DNA from: Entamoeba invadens IP1
Taxonomy: Eukaryota; Evosea; Mastigamoebida; Endamoebidae
Direction: 5' to 3'
Assembly: GCF_000330505.1 (NCBI RefSeq)
Contig: NW_004440354.1
Span: forward strand, 8,579 to 40,497
DNA length: 31,919 bases
The notes under the pieces: generated by a model
Told to the model about the DNA's origin: nothing
The model's database searches: none
The model's input: only the letters and a program-made list of their open reading frames with translations
Made by a program: the position numbers and the translations under genes
In this document: piece after piece, positions 21,217 through 31,238 of the stretch
Layout: each line of letters begins with the position of its first letter
Numbering within the stretch: position 1 is the first letter of the stretch

Positions 21217-21240
21217 CGAAATAAATGTTCCAATTTTCAA

Positions 21241-22175
21241 GTTTTATATGGTTAAAATATATAAACCTAAATCATATTTAAAACTTTATAATTTGGTTCG
21301 TTTGTTTATGATTTGTATTATCATTTTTTATTTTTTTTATTAAATAAATTGAAAACAAGTTGAATTAATTCTATTCTGTTTAAAAAAGTTCTAAAGAAAT
21401 AGAAACAAATATGAGACAATTTAAAATAATATTTCTTTCAAAGATTTGAAATTAAAACGTTTATATTGTTTCAATTTATAATTTAAAATCATAATATAAA
21501 ACTTGCAATTTATTTAAAATAAAATACATTTTGTATTTAAGTATAAACGCCTATTTGAACATATATAAGTCATTTGAATTATATTAGCTTACTGAACGAT
21601 AAAAATGTATTTTAAGTAAAATAATAATATTGTTAAATTAATAAATTGTTAACAAAAATTACAATTAAAATGTTACAATAACTATATAGTGTTTGACATA
21701 TAACATAACAAAAAATATAATTATAATATGATCAAATGTTTACAATTTCGATTATATTTAATTAATTTGACAACTTGTATATTTTCACATTTAGATGTGA
21801 TTAATAACACCAGTTAACAACTACATTAAACAGATTGCGAATTATACAATTTTTGTATTTGAAATGAGTATTATTTAAATTGCAACTGAATGAAATAAAT
21901 AAAAAACAACAAATATTTTTATATCAAAATCTATTACTGTTTCGTTTGTATTGTATAACAAGACTTTTCATGATAATTTTTAAATATATACATGTTGTCA
22001 ACAATACATTAATGCATAGTTGATATTTCTTATAATAACAGTGTTGATATTTCTAATTTGTTTTTTTTAAATGTTATTGTTCAAACTTTTTTATTTATAT
22101 TAAAAATATGAATAATTGTTTATACTACAAGTTTTCTCCAAATAAAACTATTTATTTTGTTTAAATTTTATAATA
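21241..22175. other. AT-rich intergenic DNA upstream of the phosphodiesterase gene
   Basis: The minus-strand promoter of the phosphodiesterase gene should lie at the left edge; a TATATTTTAA-like stretch sits about 40-50 bp before the ATG, with GGAAC nearer the start. The remainder is A/T-rich with no open frame, RNA gene or clear repeat. Confidence 0.5.
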
Positions 22176-22401
22176 AAGTCTGTCTAAAAATGTTGTCCGT
22201 TTGTAAAATGTTGTCCACTTGACAAAATTGTACACAAAATAACCTGAAAAAATTGGGAATAAGGAAAAAACGTTCAAATTTCAGTAAAAAATATGAAATG
22301 TTTTGGGAGTGTTTCGAATTGTTTCCCGAAATATTCTAGTTTAAATGGTCCAAAAATGCCCGGACAACGTTGAAGAGCGGACAAGGTTATTAGACTGACT
22401 A
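22176..22401. mobile_element. 226-bp TA-flanked MITE, copy A
   Basis: The ends AAGTCTGTCTAA and (inverted) TAGTCAGTCTAA are flanked by TA (22174-22175, 22402-22403). GTTGTCC occurs twice in the left end, 18 bp apart, and its inverted form recurs in the right end. The inner parts share ACTTGACAAAA, GGGAAT and CCCGAAATATTC with copy B at 22580-22806. It has no coding capacity. Confidence 0.65.
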
Positions 22402-22579
22402 TATAGTAAAAATAATAAGACGATTTTCAATTTTATATTACAATTCTAAATTATAAATATTTTTATGTTCAAAAACATATTATACCAAATGATAAAAATA
22501 TTATAAAATATTAATACTATTATTTTTACTGTTTAAAAAAAACATGTCATAATTTTAAATAAAAAAACTTAAATAAATA

Positions 22580-22806
22580 GAGTCAATCGATAAACGTTGT
22601 CTGTTCCCCAAAAGTTGTCTTTTTGACAAAAAATAATTGATTTTTGTTTCAAAAAAACGGGAATTAGGTAAAAATAAAAAAAACTGGGAATATGATTGAA
22701 ACAACGATTTTTGAGTTTTTTAAAAAAATCCCGAAATATTCCATTTATAATGGTCTAAAAATCGGCAGACAACGTTACAGACCAGACAACATTTAGAAAA
22801 TAACTC
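22580..22806. mobile_element. 227-bp TA-flanked MITE, copy B
   Basis: This is a diverged sister of the element at 22176-22401: same length, same order of internal landmarks (GTTGTC doubled at the left, TTTGACAAAA, GGGAAT twice, CCCGAAATATTCC, TGGTCTAAAAAT, then inverted GACAACGTT). The ends are GAGTCAATC and (inverted) GAGTTATTT, next to TA (22578-22579, 22807-22808). Many substitutions separate the two copies, so both are old. Confidence 0.65.
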
Positions 22807-23020
22807 TAATATAATATTAAATAATGAAAAATAGTTTGTTTTTTTTAATAAAAAATAATTTTTCAAAAATTGGTTAGCTTTTGATAAAAATAACGAAAAG
22901 TTAAAAAAATGAAATATTTTGTCAAACAAAAAAAAACAAATAAAAATGAATATAGAAATTTTTTAAAAAATGTTATTGTTCCAACGTTGTTCTTCATTTT
23001 CAAATTTTGAACACTGGAAT

Positions 23021-23157
23021 AGACTTCGGGCCTAATATTTTTTACTAATGATCATTAGTATTAAAAACGCCAAAGAATCGGGTAAAAAATAACATCCCGT
23101 TTTAATGGCGTTTTAAAAAACTAATATTTTATAACAAAAGGCGCGGGCCCGAAGTCT
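23021..23157. mobile_element. 137-bp Mutator-like MITE with 10-bp target duplication
   Basis: Perfect 12-bp terminal inverted repeats AGACTTCGGGCC/GGCCCGAAGTCT are flanked on both sides by ACACTGGAAT (23011-23020 and 23158-23167), a perfect 10-bp duplication. The interior folds back on itself further (AACGCC...GGCGTT, TCGGGT...ATCCCG, CTAATATT...AATATTAG). Target duplications of 8-11 bp are the mark of Mutator-like elements, which are known in Entamoeba. The assignment rests on that length. Confidence 0.75.
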
Positions 23158-23401
23158 ACACTGGAATGTATTAGAAAATTATTCAATAAGCGTGATAATT
23201 AATTTAGATTTATTTATTATTATTATTAACAATTAATTAAAAAACGATTGTCTATTTAGTTTATTTTTAATTATCAAATAAGTTTTTTTTATATTATGAC
23301 TTTTTATATAAATTGTTTTCCATTTTTTTGTAAAAAACAAGGTAAAAACACCAACTCCAATTTTGTAATTTCAAAACACAGGTATTTTTCACATCATATT
23401 A

Positions 23402-23621
23402 CAGTTGACCAAATAATAGTCAGAGACCAAATAATTGTAAAAAATAAAATAAATAGTTTTAAAACTTTAATTAAAAACTATTTTAAAAATAGAAATTAGT
23501 TTCTTAGCATTATTTTGTGTACCTTTTTTTCACCTTTTTTAATTGGTTATTTCCAAGGTAATTAACGGGAAATACATACTTCTGACGATTATTTGGTCTC
23601 TGATAATTACTTGGTCAACTG
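23402..23621. mobile_element. 220-bp TA-flanked MITE with GACCAAATAAT-repeat termini
   Basis: Both ends start CAGTTGACCAA and abut TA (23400-23401, 23622-23623). The left terminal repeat has GACCAAATAAT twice, 18 bp apart; the right end has the inverted counterpart (ATTATTTGGTCTC...TTGGTCAACTG). The arms match over about 38 bp with a few differences. A 67-codon frame across the left end is a chance reading. Confidence 0.8.
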
Positions 23622-23815
23622 TACAAATACAAAATAAAAAGGTTTTATTTGTAACAAATTATTATTTTGGAATACGAACCCTTCGAAAAATATTTTAAAT
23701 TCACCAACACGACCCCAAACCAAACTTTAATACTTTTTTATTAATAACAACTAGTATTTCAACTTTTCAAGACTTTACACAAAGATAGTTTTCTATCTCG
23801 TGAAATAGCAAAGTG

Positions 23816-23825
23816 GTATTTAAAA
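23816..23825 (+). promoter_or_regulatory. Entamoeba TATA-like element GTATTTAAAA
   Basis: This matches the Entamoeba core promoter TATA consensus (GTATTTAAA followed by G/C) except for the last base. It lies 57 bp upstream of the ATG at 23882, consistent with the short 5' leaders of this genus. AGTGAACT at 23861-23868 resembles the GAAC element. Confidence 0.5.
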
Positions 23826-23881
23826 ACTTTCTGTGCATTTGTTTATTAAAAAAATCCTTTAGTGAACTGCTTTACAATTGA

Positions 23882-24685
23882 ATGCCAATTCTTTTCACTC
23901 TTGTATTCCTCATCCCCATGGTGTACTCAGAAACACTTTCAATCATCTTAGTGACCGCGCCGTACAAGAGGAAGAACACATTAGACCGATCCATGCGAGA
24001 CTTATATGAAGCCCTTCACTACATCCCGAAAGATCTGACAATTTCGAAATTTTATTTTGTCCAGGGCTGTGTCACTGAATGCCAATTTCCAAAGTTGGAC
24101 GCGTACGTAGCAAACTTCTCTGAAAGTTTTAAGAACATAAATTTTGTGAAGATTAACCCACACCCACAAGACAAACACGGGACTAACATCTCGTCGTGGC
24201 CTCCTGAAGTCTTGTCGACCACTTTCCATCGTACGGGAAAGCCCGACTGGATCTTCCCAAATTACGTGAAACACATGACACTCAATTTCTTCTTCACAGA
24301 TACACTGAGAATTGCTATTAAAGAGACTCAGAGCGACTATTACCTCTTCTGTGAAGACGACCAGTCCTATGAGAAAAACGCTTTTGACGGAGTTTTAGAG
24401 TTAATGAGGCGAAAACCAGTGAAGAGATGCTTCTCAAAGATTTGTTTGACTCGAACGAGTGCTTTCTCTAAGAAGATGAGAGTCGATCCAAGTGTCAAAA
24501 GAGTCTGGGGAGCTTTCGGAGTGCTGAGGGATAAGAGTGAAGCACTCGAATTTCTGAGGTGGATCAAATTTAATTATATGTCTGAGTCTCAAGACACACT
24601 GGGAGAGTATATGTGTATGACTGAAAACAAGTTCGTCGAACTCAATTTGGTCTCAAGACACTTCGGTTTTGATAGAAATGTGTAA
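23882..24685 (+). CDS. Secreted glycosyltransferase-like protein with EDD motif (267 aa)
   Basis: The ATG at 23882 gives a signal peptide (about residues 1-16, MPILFTLVFLIPMVYS). The motif YYLFCEDDQSYEKNAF (EDD at 158-160) matches the acidic nucleotide-sugar/metal site of GT-A enzymes. It is placed as in GnT-IV (MGAT4)-like proteins, where a hydrophobic strand leads into EDD and is followed by F/Y and a helix. VTAPYKRKNTLDRSMRDL at the start of the mature part and WGAFGVL near residue 210 also fit that fold. At 267 residues it is short, and I see no membrane anchor besides the signal peptide. GC content is clearly above the surroundings. A TATA-like motif lies 57 bp upstream and a hairpin just after the stop. 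Substrate unknown. Confidence 0.65.
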   Translation: MPILFTLVFLIPMVYSETLSIILVTAPYKRKNTLDRSMRDLYEALHYIPKDLTISKFYFVQGCVTECQFPKLDAYVANFSESFKNINFVKINPHPQDKHGTNISSWPPEVLSTTFHRTGKPDWIFPNYVKHMTLNFFFTDTLRIAIKETQSDYYLFCEDDQSYEKNAFDGVLELMRRKPVKRCFSKICLTRTSAFSKKMRVDPSVKRVWGAFGVLRDKSEALEFLRWIKFNYMSESQDTLGEYMCMTENKFVELNLVSRHFGFDRNV

Positions 24686-24701
24686 AGTCCTTTGACTAAT
24701 T

Positions 24702-24723
24702 CAAGTCGTATTAAAACGACTTG
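24702..24723 (+). terminator. Hairpin just after the stop codon
   Basis: CAAGTCGT (24702-24709) and ACGACTTG (24716-24723) form a perfect 8-bp stem with a 6-base loop, 17 bp past the stop codon of the secreted glycosyltransferase-like gene. It would lie in the 3' UTR. Eukaryotic termination does not need a hairpin, so a role in mRNA stability or processing is equally possible. Confidence 0.35.
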
Positions 24724-26566
24724 TTGAGTGTAATGTGTTGGATGTTCAAGTTAGTTTAATATTGTAAAAAAATATTATTAATAAAATAATTAAAAATTTA
24801 ATTAAATTATAATATTATAATAGTATTATTATAATTATAGTTATTATTAGTATTTAATATTTCAAATTTTAATAAATTAAAAAAATATATGATATAACTT
24901 GGTTATATAATTATATTTTAACTTTATCCATTCTTTGAGATTTTTTTAAAGTAAAGTCATTCTTTACACCTTTTAAATTTGACGTGTCAGTGCAACTTTT
25001 TTATTGTATAATTATAATAAAAAAATTATTTTATTTTTATAAACGAGATGTTTAACATTTGCTCCATCCACAATCGATATACAACACTGTTATATTTGTT
25101 CTGTATGACAATTGGAATTCTTTGTTTTTAACACGTTTCCTTGTTTCCCTGTTAATTTTTTTTATTAGGCAGTGTTATTTTTTTCTTTTTTTGTCGTTTG
25201 GTCTTTTAAAAAAGACTGATATTCCTGTTTTATTTTTTCTTAACATTTTTCTGCACATGGATATTATTCAAACCAACTAACAAATAAGAACCAGTTTAAC
25301 TAAGATATTATATCGAAGATATAATTTTAATATTTTTTCGGGATTTACGCAATAGAAACATCAGAAATCCCGATACATATATATTTCAAGCCAATAAAAT
25401 TTTTAGTATTAGGCGATGTACTTGGAGTTTCCAAAACAGATTCACTATCAAGTACATTTCAACCACCTTAAATGTCATTGTTATTGAATATATAAATTAA
25501 TATATACATTACATATAACAAACATGTTTACTTATTGTTGTAATACATTCTATAACACAGTTTGTTGTAGTTCAATTTTTTGAAAAGATAATAGTTTGCT
25601 GGCTTGTTTGTTTTGCGTTTTTTCAATTCTCCGTAATAAGTTCCGTTGTTTTTATACAACTTATTTGTGTGATTGTTTTTCATTTTTTTTACTAAAAATC
25701 TATATAAAATTCAATTTGATTATTTTTGAGATGTAAACAAAAATTCTGAGTTGGTGAAAATAAATTTTGAAAAATATAACAAACGATATAGTTCTTAAAA
25801 ACAACTATATTTTATGTTTCAAAAAATAAACTAATTATTAATTAGTGATAAAAAAATAGCGGAATAACAAAATCGATTAAACTATTGAAACAAACACCGT
25901 TGTATATTTTCTTTCAAATATAATATATATTTTTAAACATATTCAATTTGACAAAAAATTTAATTTGAATATTGTTTCTAAAACAACTTGTCGAAAATAA
26001 AGAACTATCACTCCAACTATCATCTTCGGGACAACATCGTTTTCGTTGTTGTTTGAAAACAGTAAAATTTTGGTACTTTTACAAAGTCGTTTTTTGCTAT
26101 CAATAAAATGGTATAATTACATTAATATCATAATTAATTTATAAAATCAAATGAAAATATTATCATAATATACATTCAAAGTAAATGGTTTAATATTAAT
26201 AAAAAAATAGTAAGTAAATGGTTTAGTTATTCAAAAAATAGATTTAGGCAAAAACAGTATTATGGTAAAATAAATTAACAAAAAAAAACACAAAAATAAA
26301 ACCTGTTAATGCTTTTCATTAAAACAAGCAGTAAAACCTATCATTTAAATATCGAGTTATATTTTTGTCGATTTACAACCCAATTTAACTTTTTGTTTTT
26401 ATAATTGGTATTGTTTAAAAAGGATTTTCACTTTGTTATGAGTTAAAAACAAAGAAAAATAAAAGGCACACTTGTTCGAATTGACTTTAATTATTTTTAT
26501 ATTTAGACAATACTTTTTATAAAATGTATTAATAATTTATTTATATTTATTCATCTACCACTTGAC
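24724..26566. other. AT-rich intergenic DNA with two adjacent hairpins
   Basis: No gene is seen; the 73-codon frame at 25059-25280 is Phe-rich and looks like chance. Two perfect 9-bp stems occur in tandem: TCGGGATTT/AAATCCCGA (25338-25346 with 25365-25373) and ATGTACTTG/CAAGTACAT (25416-25424 with 25449-25457). The rest is A/T-rich. Confidence 0.5.
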
Positions 26567-26568
26567 TA

Positions 26569-26766
26569 CAGTTTGGCTATTAAACCTTAGCCCAGCAAAT
26601 TAACCTTAGCCCAAAGAAAAACTAATTATTTTCTATTGTTATAGAAAATAATAAAATATACCTATATAAAAGTCAATTCTCTAAAATATTTGTTTTTAGA
26701 TAAAAACCTGTGTTTTTACAGAAAAAGATGGGAAATTCTTTAGGCTAAAGTACATTTTCACTACTG
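26569..26766. mobile_element. 198-bp TA-flanked MITE with CTTAGCCC-repeat termini
   Basis: The left end is CAGTTTGGC and the right end (inverted) CAGTAGTGA, each next to TA (26567-26568, 26767-26768). AACCTTAGCCCA occurs twice in the left end, 19 bp apart; the right end carries the inverted match CTTTAGGCTAAAG. The arms are less well conserved than in the MITE at 23402, which suggests an older insertion. Confidence 0.6.
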
Positions 26767-26768
26767 TA

Positions 26769-28406
26769 ACTCTGGTATATATGAAAACAATAGAAAGAAA
26801 TTTAAATTATCGAAAAAGTCGATTTTTAATCAAAATCACAAAACAAGTTAATCAAACAATTTTTAATCTTTTTTACAAAAAATACCATTTATAATAAATC
26901 AATTCATGATATTTCAAACAATAAAAATTGATAGCAAATAACGTATTAATAACGTATACTCTATGCGATGACAATTTATGTATTTGCGCAAATTAAAAAC
27001 GTGAGGTTTTGGATATCGATAAAACAACGATTGATAAATAAACAAATTTGTAAAATAAAATCATTTTTGTTTTTAAACGGTTTTTTATTTTTCAAAACAT
27101 ATATACACAAGAAATATATGTTTATATTCTTATTTTTTATTATACAATATTAATTCTCAATAAATGAATCTTTAATTTAATAATCAATTTTATATATTAT
27201 TTGGCGTTTTTGTTGTGTTTTGACGATTTTTGATATAATCAATTATTAAAACTCATTTTTAAAAATTCTTTGATAATTATATTTATAAAATTTTAAATCA
27301 ATAGTGGCAGTGCTATAAATATCTCTTAGGATGGTAAGTCATGTAACAAACAGACATTATCAACACAGACTTAAACATCTAAAAAGTGAAATGACGTGTT
27401 CCCATATTCAAAAATAGTAACTTACTCAATATACATTTCAGATAGATGTAAAGGTGTAAACTTTCTATTTCTGTCATCCTCAGAAAATAATTGCCATCCT
27501 CAGAACTGTAAATCTGTTTAAAACATAAGTTAATATCAAAATGAAACAATCATATTAAAATGTACACAATATGATTAACTTTGTTATTACAATAAATTTG
27601 AATAATTGCATAAATTACAAAATTATTTATAAATTTGTTATTTTAAAATTGCATTTTAGTAAATCAGTGTTTTTGACTTTTTCAATTTTCATTTTGATTA
27701 AAAACAATTATCAATTTAAACGTAAATTTTAATAATTTTGTTATTAAAACAAACTTGGAAATAATCTCAATAAGTTTATAATCATAATATGAACAAGTTT
27801 AATTTACACTTTGTTATTTCCCGTCTCAAGTTAGCGAGATATAATTATTGTTTTTGTTTATTAATTGTTGTGGCGATTTTTTGAAGGTTTTTAATCTTTT
27901 GGGATTTACGACAAATTATTACCATTTTGTAAAATTCCAACTTTGATTCGAAATATCAAGTGTAAATTATAACTTGAATTATGAGAGTGGGCCTTATGGG
28001 GAACTGAACTTTATGGATTTGTTTTTTGTATCCTCAGAAAAAATATTTTTTAATAAGGATAGCTTTGATCCTGAGGATACACCTTATCCTCAAGAAACCC
28101 TTTATAATCATTTGACATGGATTTCAAACCTTTTTATTATTTTTTAATTATTTTATAAGTTTTTCAACTAATAATTAATCTTATCAGTTCAAGTTTTTTG
28201 ATAAATGTTTTAAATCACCTTTAAAAATCATTAAAATTGTTTTTGAAAAAGTGCAATTAAACCTGACAATTTCATATATATTAAATGATTAGAATTCAGA
28301 GTGTACTGTACAACCAACTTGTTATAAAAATCGAAACATTAACACAACTATTTTATCATGACGTTTATAATAATACAACAAAAACCAAAGCAAATTGTTT
28401 TAATTT
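26769..28406. other. AT-rich intergenic DNA with ATCCTCAG motif copies
   Basis: No gene is seen; the 61-codon frame at 26968-27153 is Ile/Lys/Phe-rich. The octamer ATCCTCAG occurs at 27476-27483, 27496-27503 and 28030-28037. GTATCCTCAG (28028-28037) forms a perfect 10-bp inverted repeat with CTGAGGATAC (28071-28080). These copies may be parts of an eroded element between about 27470 and 28090, but no target duplication is clear. Confidence 0.45.
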
Positions 28407-28967
28407 TTAAAACAAGAACGCAATGATAAATGCAAGGAATGCAAAGATCTCAAATGCACTTGCAGAATAAGTGTAGTAAATATCAGTATTGGTTAAACAT
28501 TTTTCAAGTTCAAAAACTTGGGCTTCTTGAGTGGTATCAGCATCTCCAGTGCAGTCTTCTGTTTTATATGGTGTCATTGTTAACTTGTCGTCTTTTATTT
28601 CTGCCTTGTAAGAAGCAAAATAGTTCGACTTTTTAACGCATTGTGGATATAACGTTTCATAAGGATGACCATTACTTTCACTGATTTTACAGTCACTCAA
28701 ATCAAAATAATTATATTTAACAAAATAATACTCTGGCAAGTCACTTTGGATTTTGTAACCATCTAGCGTTTCGGGTATTTTTTCCCAATCGCCACATTTT
28801 TTTGAACCATATAATATAAGATTATCACCATCTTCTTCAATTTTAATGTATGCACTGGAACCTTCACTGTAACACTGGCCTAATTTTATTACTAAATAAG
28901 ATCCATCATAATTGGTATCGATAATGTAATTTGCTGAAGCTAACGTTATTAAAAGAAGAGTGAACAT
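28407..28967 (-). CDS. Small secreted protein with GPI-anchor-type C-terminus (186 aa)
   Basis: The ATG at 28967 starts a short signal peptide (MFTLLLITLASA, cleavage about residue 12-13). The mature part is acidic, with about six cysteines and repeated Tyr/Asp-rich segments (DTNYDGSYLVIKLGQCYSEG). It ends in small residues (SASA, about 167-170) followed by a hydrophobic tail to the last residue, the layout of a GPI-attachment signal. It is therefore likely displayed on the plasma membrane. It resembles the many small, lineage-specific secreted proteins of Entamoeba; I do not recognise a named family. GTATAAAAGC on the minus strand (29000-28991) lies about 25-33 bp upstream and is a good TATA-like element. 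Confidence 0.75.
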   Translation of the reverse strand: MFTLLLITLASANYIIDTNYDGSYLVIKLGQCYSEGSSAYIKIEEDGDNLILYGSKKCGDWEKIPETLDGYKIQSDLPEYYFVKYNYFDLSDCKISESNGHPYETLYPQCVKKSNYFASYKAEIKDDKLTMTPYKTEDCTGDADTTQEAQVFELEKCLTNTDIYYTYSASAFEIFAFLAFIIAFLF

Positions 28968-31238
28968 ATGTTATTTAGAGGTCAAAATTTGCTTTTATAC
29001 AATTACTTTTATATATTTATATTGTTTAGCAACGAGAACCTGTTGATGTTTTTAGATTATAGGGGGCTGTGAACTAGTTGGAATTTATAAACTAGTGAAA
29101 GAATGCTTCAAAACTCCCAAATAATTTAAATATAAAACATAATCGATTTATTAATTTTGTTATCGTTTAAAAAAACAATAACTTTTGAATGTTTGTTTTT
29201 GTTAACTTTTTTGAATGATTTTAATTTATTTGTTTGTGGAAGCATGGTTAGTCAAAAAACCAAACAATAGGCAGTAGAATTGAAATATTTAATATAAAAA
29301 GAAAAAAATATCAAAAAAGCATTTTAAATGAAAAATTCAAAAATCATTTACAACTAAAAAAAATTGCCGTAACAATAAAAAAATCCAAAAATAATTAAGA
29401 TGAATTAGTTGTTATCGATTGTTATATATAATATAATTAATCGAACATTCCGCATATTTTTAATATAATATAGATATTAATAATGATACTATACCGTATT
29501 TTTATTTTTTTGGTGTTATAAAAATTTACTCGAGTAAAATGGTTGTATTTGCAGAATAAAACAATTAAAAATAATTAACATACATTGTTTCCAATAATTT
29601 ACACGACATAGTTATAAACATAATTTAACGTTTTAGTATATAAAAATATATACATTAATGAAAATACAAATGTAATAGTTGATTTGTTTTAATTGAATCA
29701 TGACTGTTATGACATTTTTTTATTGTTGAATTTTTGATTGGGTTGTGGTAGACGACTTTTCTTTGTTACGCAAATCAAATAAAATAAAAGGTGAGTCATA
29801 ATTAAATTCTTAATCGAATGTTAATTTTGTTAAATGGGTGTGATATTACATGAAAATAAAATTAAATCATATACAAATATATGTTGATTATATTATTATG
29901 TAAGTACGTCGATGTTCGCTATTTTTGTTCAACGACTTTTTGTTGATAAATACATATAAACTGGTTATTATTTACAAACATTACATTAATAATCATATTA
30001 TTATCTTTAATATTACAACATACATAATTATATAATTATATTTTGATAACACCACAATTATTATAAAAAAAATATATGGAGACATTTATCGTTTGTTATT
30101 TTTCGATAATTTAATAACAACAGTTTGTAAAAAAAGGTTTCACTTTTAACCTTATTACTTTCTTTCAGAAAAAATGTTGTATTTTTTAATATCTTAACAA
30201 GTTACAACAAAGAATTTAAATGTTATAACCCCGAGCTTTAAAATTACATTTTTTATCAATATTAACTCATTACTTGTAGTTCTATCTTACTTTTGTTGAA
30301 TTTAATAAATATCAGTTTTTCAAAAATTGAAATAGTATTTTTGTGTATTTGACAGTGATATTAATATGATTACATATTATTGTTTAATGTTGTTGTTAAA
30401 AACAGTCTATATTTTATTATTATGTCACGAGTTGAAAAAAATATTAATGTTGTTAATAAAGTTCGTCTTTACACGTTGGTGCTATAAAATTAAACAGACA
30501 AGACGTCATAAGTTTATAAATATTAATTGTTAATTGCAAATTAAAATTATTTTATTTTTTTAAAATGATTTGAAGTTGCAACTATAAGCATATTTTATAT
30601 TCGAGGAGACCAATTTCAATAAATTGTGCTTAAATTATAAATTGCATTTAGCTGTGAGTCTCTGAAATGTGTCATATTTGTGATTAAAGTATTGTCGAAT
30701 ATTATAACATTGTTAATATTATTTTAATTTTTTCATTGTTTATTATTTAAAATATTATCAGAATTTAAAAAAAATTGAACCAATAAAATTTGAATACTAT
30801 AACAACTATTAAATATATTCAAATTATATGAATTACGACATGGTGAGACAAGCTGCCATAAGTGGAATAACATGATTGTGCCACGTCATTTTACGCACAA
30901 TGATCTTTTTTTACCAAAATTATCCCGAAAAATAAACAAAACAATCAGTAATATACACTTGAATAATATTTATAGATATTTGTGATTTGTTATAACAGAT
31001 TAGTTTTACTTTAAATTAGGGAGATTGATCCCAATTAATAACCAATCGTATGAAATAGGAAATGTTACAAAAACACCAAAAGAAATCGTTATTTGATTTA
31101 AAATAGAATTAATTTATTTTTATCCAAATGTAATTTTACACAACAAAAACAATAAGAAATTATTCAATCAAGTCAATTTTATCGCATTTCTCGTCTTTCC
31201 ACCGTTTCCACCTTTCTACGTAAAGTCTTGATTACTTA
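28968..31238. other. AT-rich intergenic DNA
   Basis: At the left edge is the TATA-like GTATAAAAGC (minus strand) of the small secreted protein gene. Further right, short coding-like fragments appear: a minus-strand segment at about 30850-30910 reading KMTWHNHVIPLMAACLTMS, and one at about 31170-31235 reading LYVERWKRWKDEKCDKIDLIE. The second may belong to the C-terminal end of the adjacent HSP70 relic. No intact gene, RNA gene or repeat element is visible. Confidence 0.45.
28991..29000 (-). promoter_or_regulatory. TATA-like element GTATAAAAGC
   Basis: On the minus strand this resembles the Entamoeba GTATTTAAAG element and lies 24-33 bp before the ATG at 28967. The leader of the GPI-type protein mRNA would then be very short, which is normal in this genus. 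Confidence 0.45.

Noticed and set aside
16730..21240. Phosphodiesterase locus as two separate broken genes or a pseudogene disrupted by the transposon
   Set aside because: A direct join of exon 1 to exon 3 does give a stop, but the 20-bp microexon with proper splice signals restores the frame and the conserved motif, and the transposon lies wholly within intron 1.
21216..21240. Upstream start for the phosphodiesterase at 21240
   Set aside because: The codon there is TTG; the first ATG in frame is at 21216 and directly precedes a good signal peptide.
23296..23499. 67-codon frame on the plus strand
   Set aside because: It crosses the left terminal repeat of the MITE at 23402; the repeated residues (DQIIV) simply reflect the doubled DNA motif.
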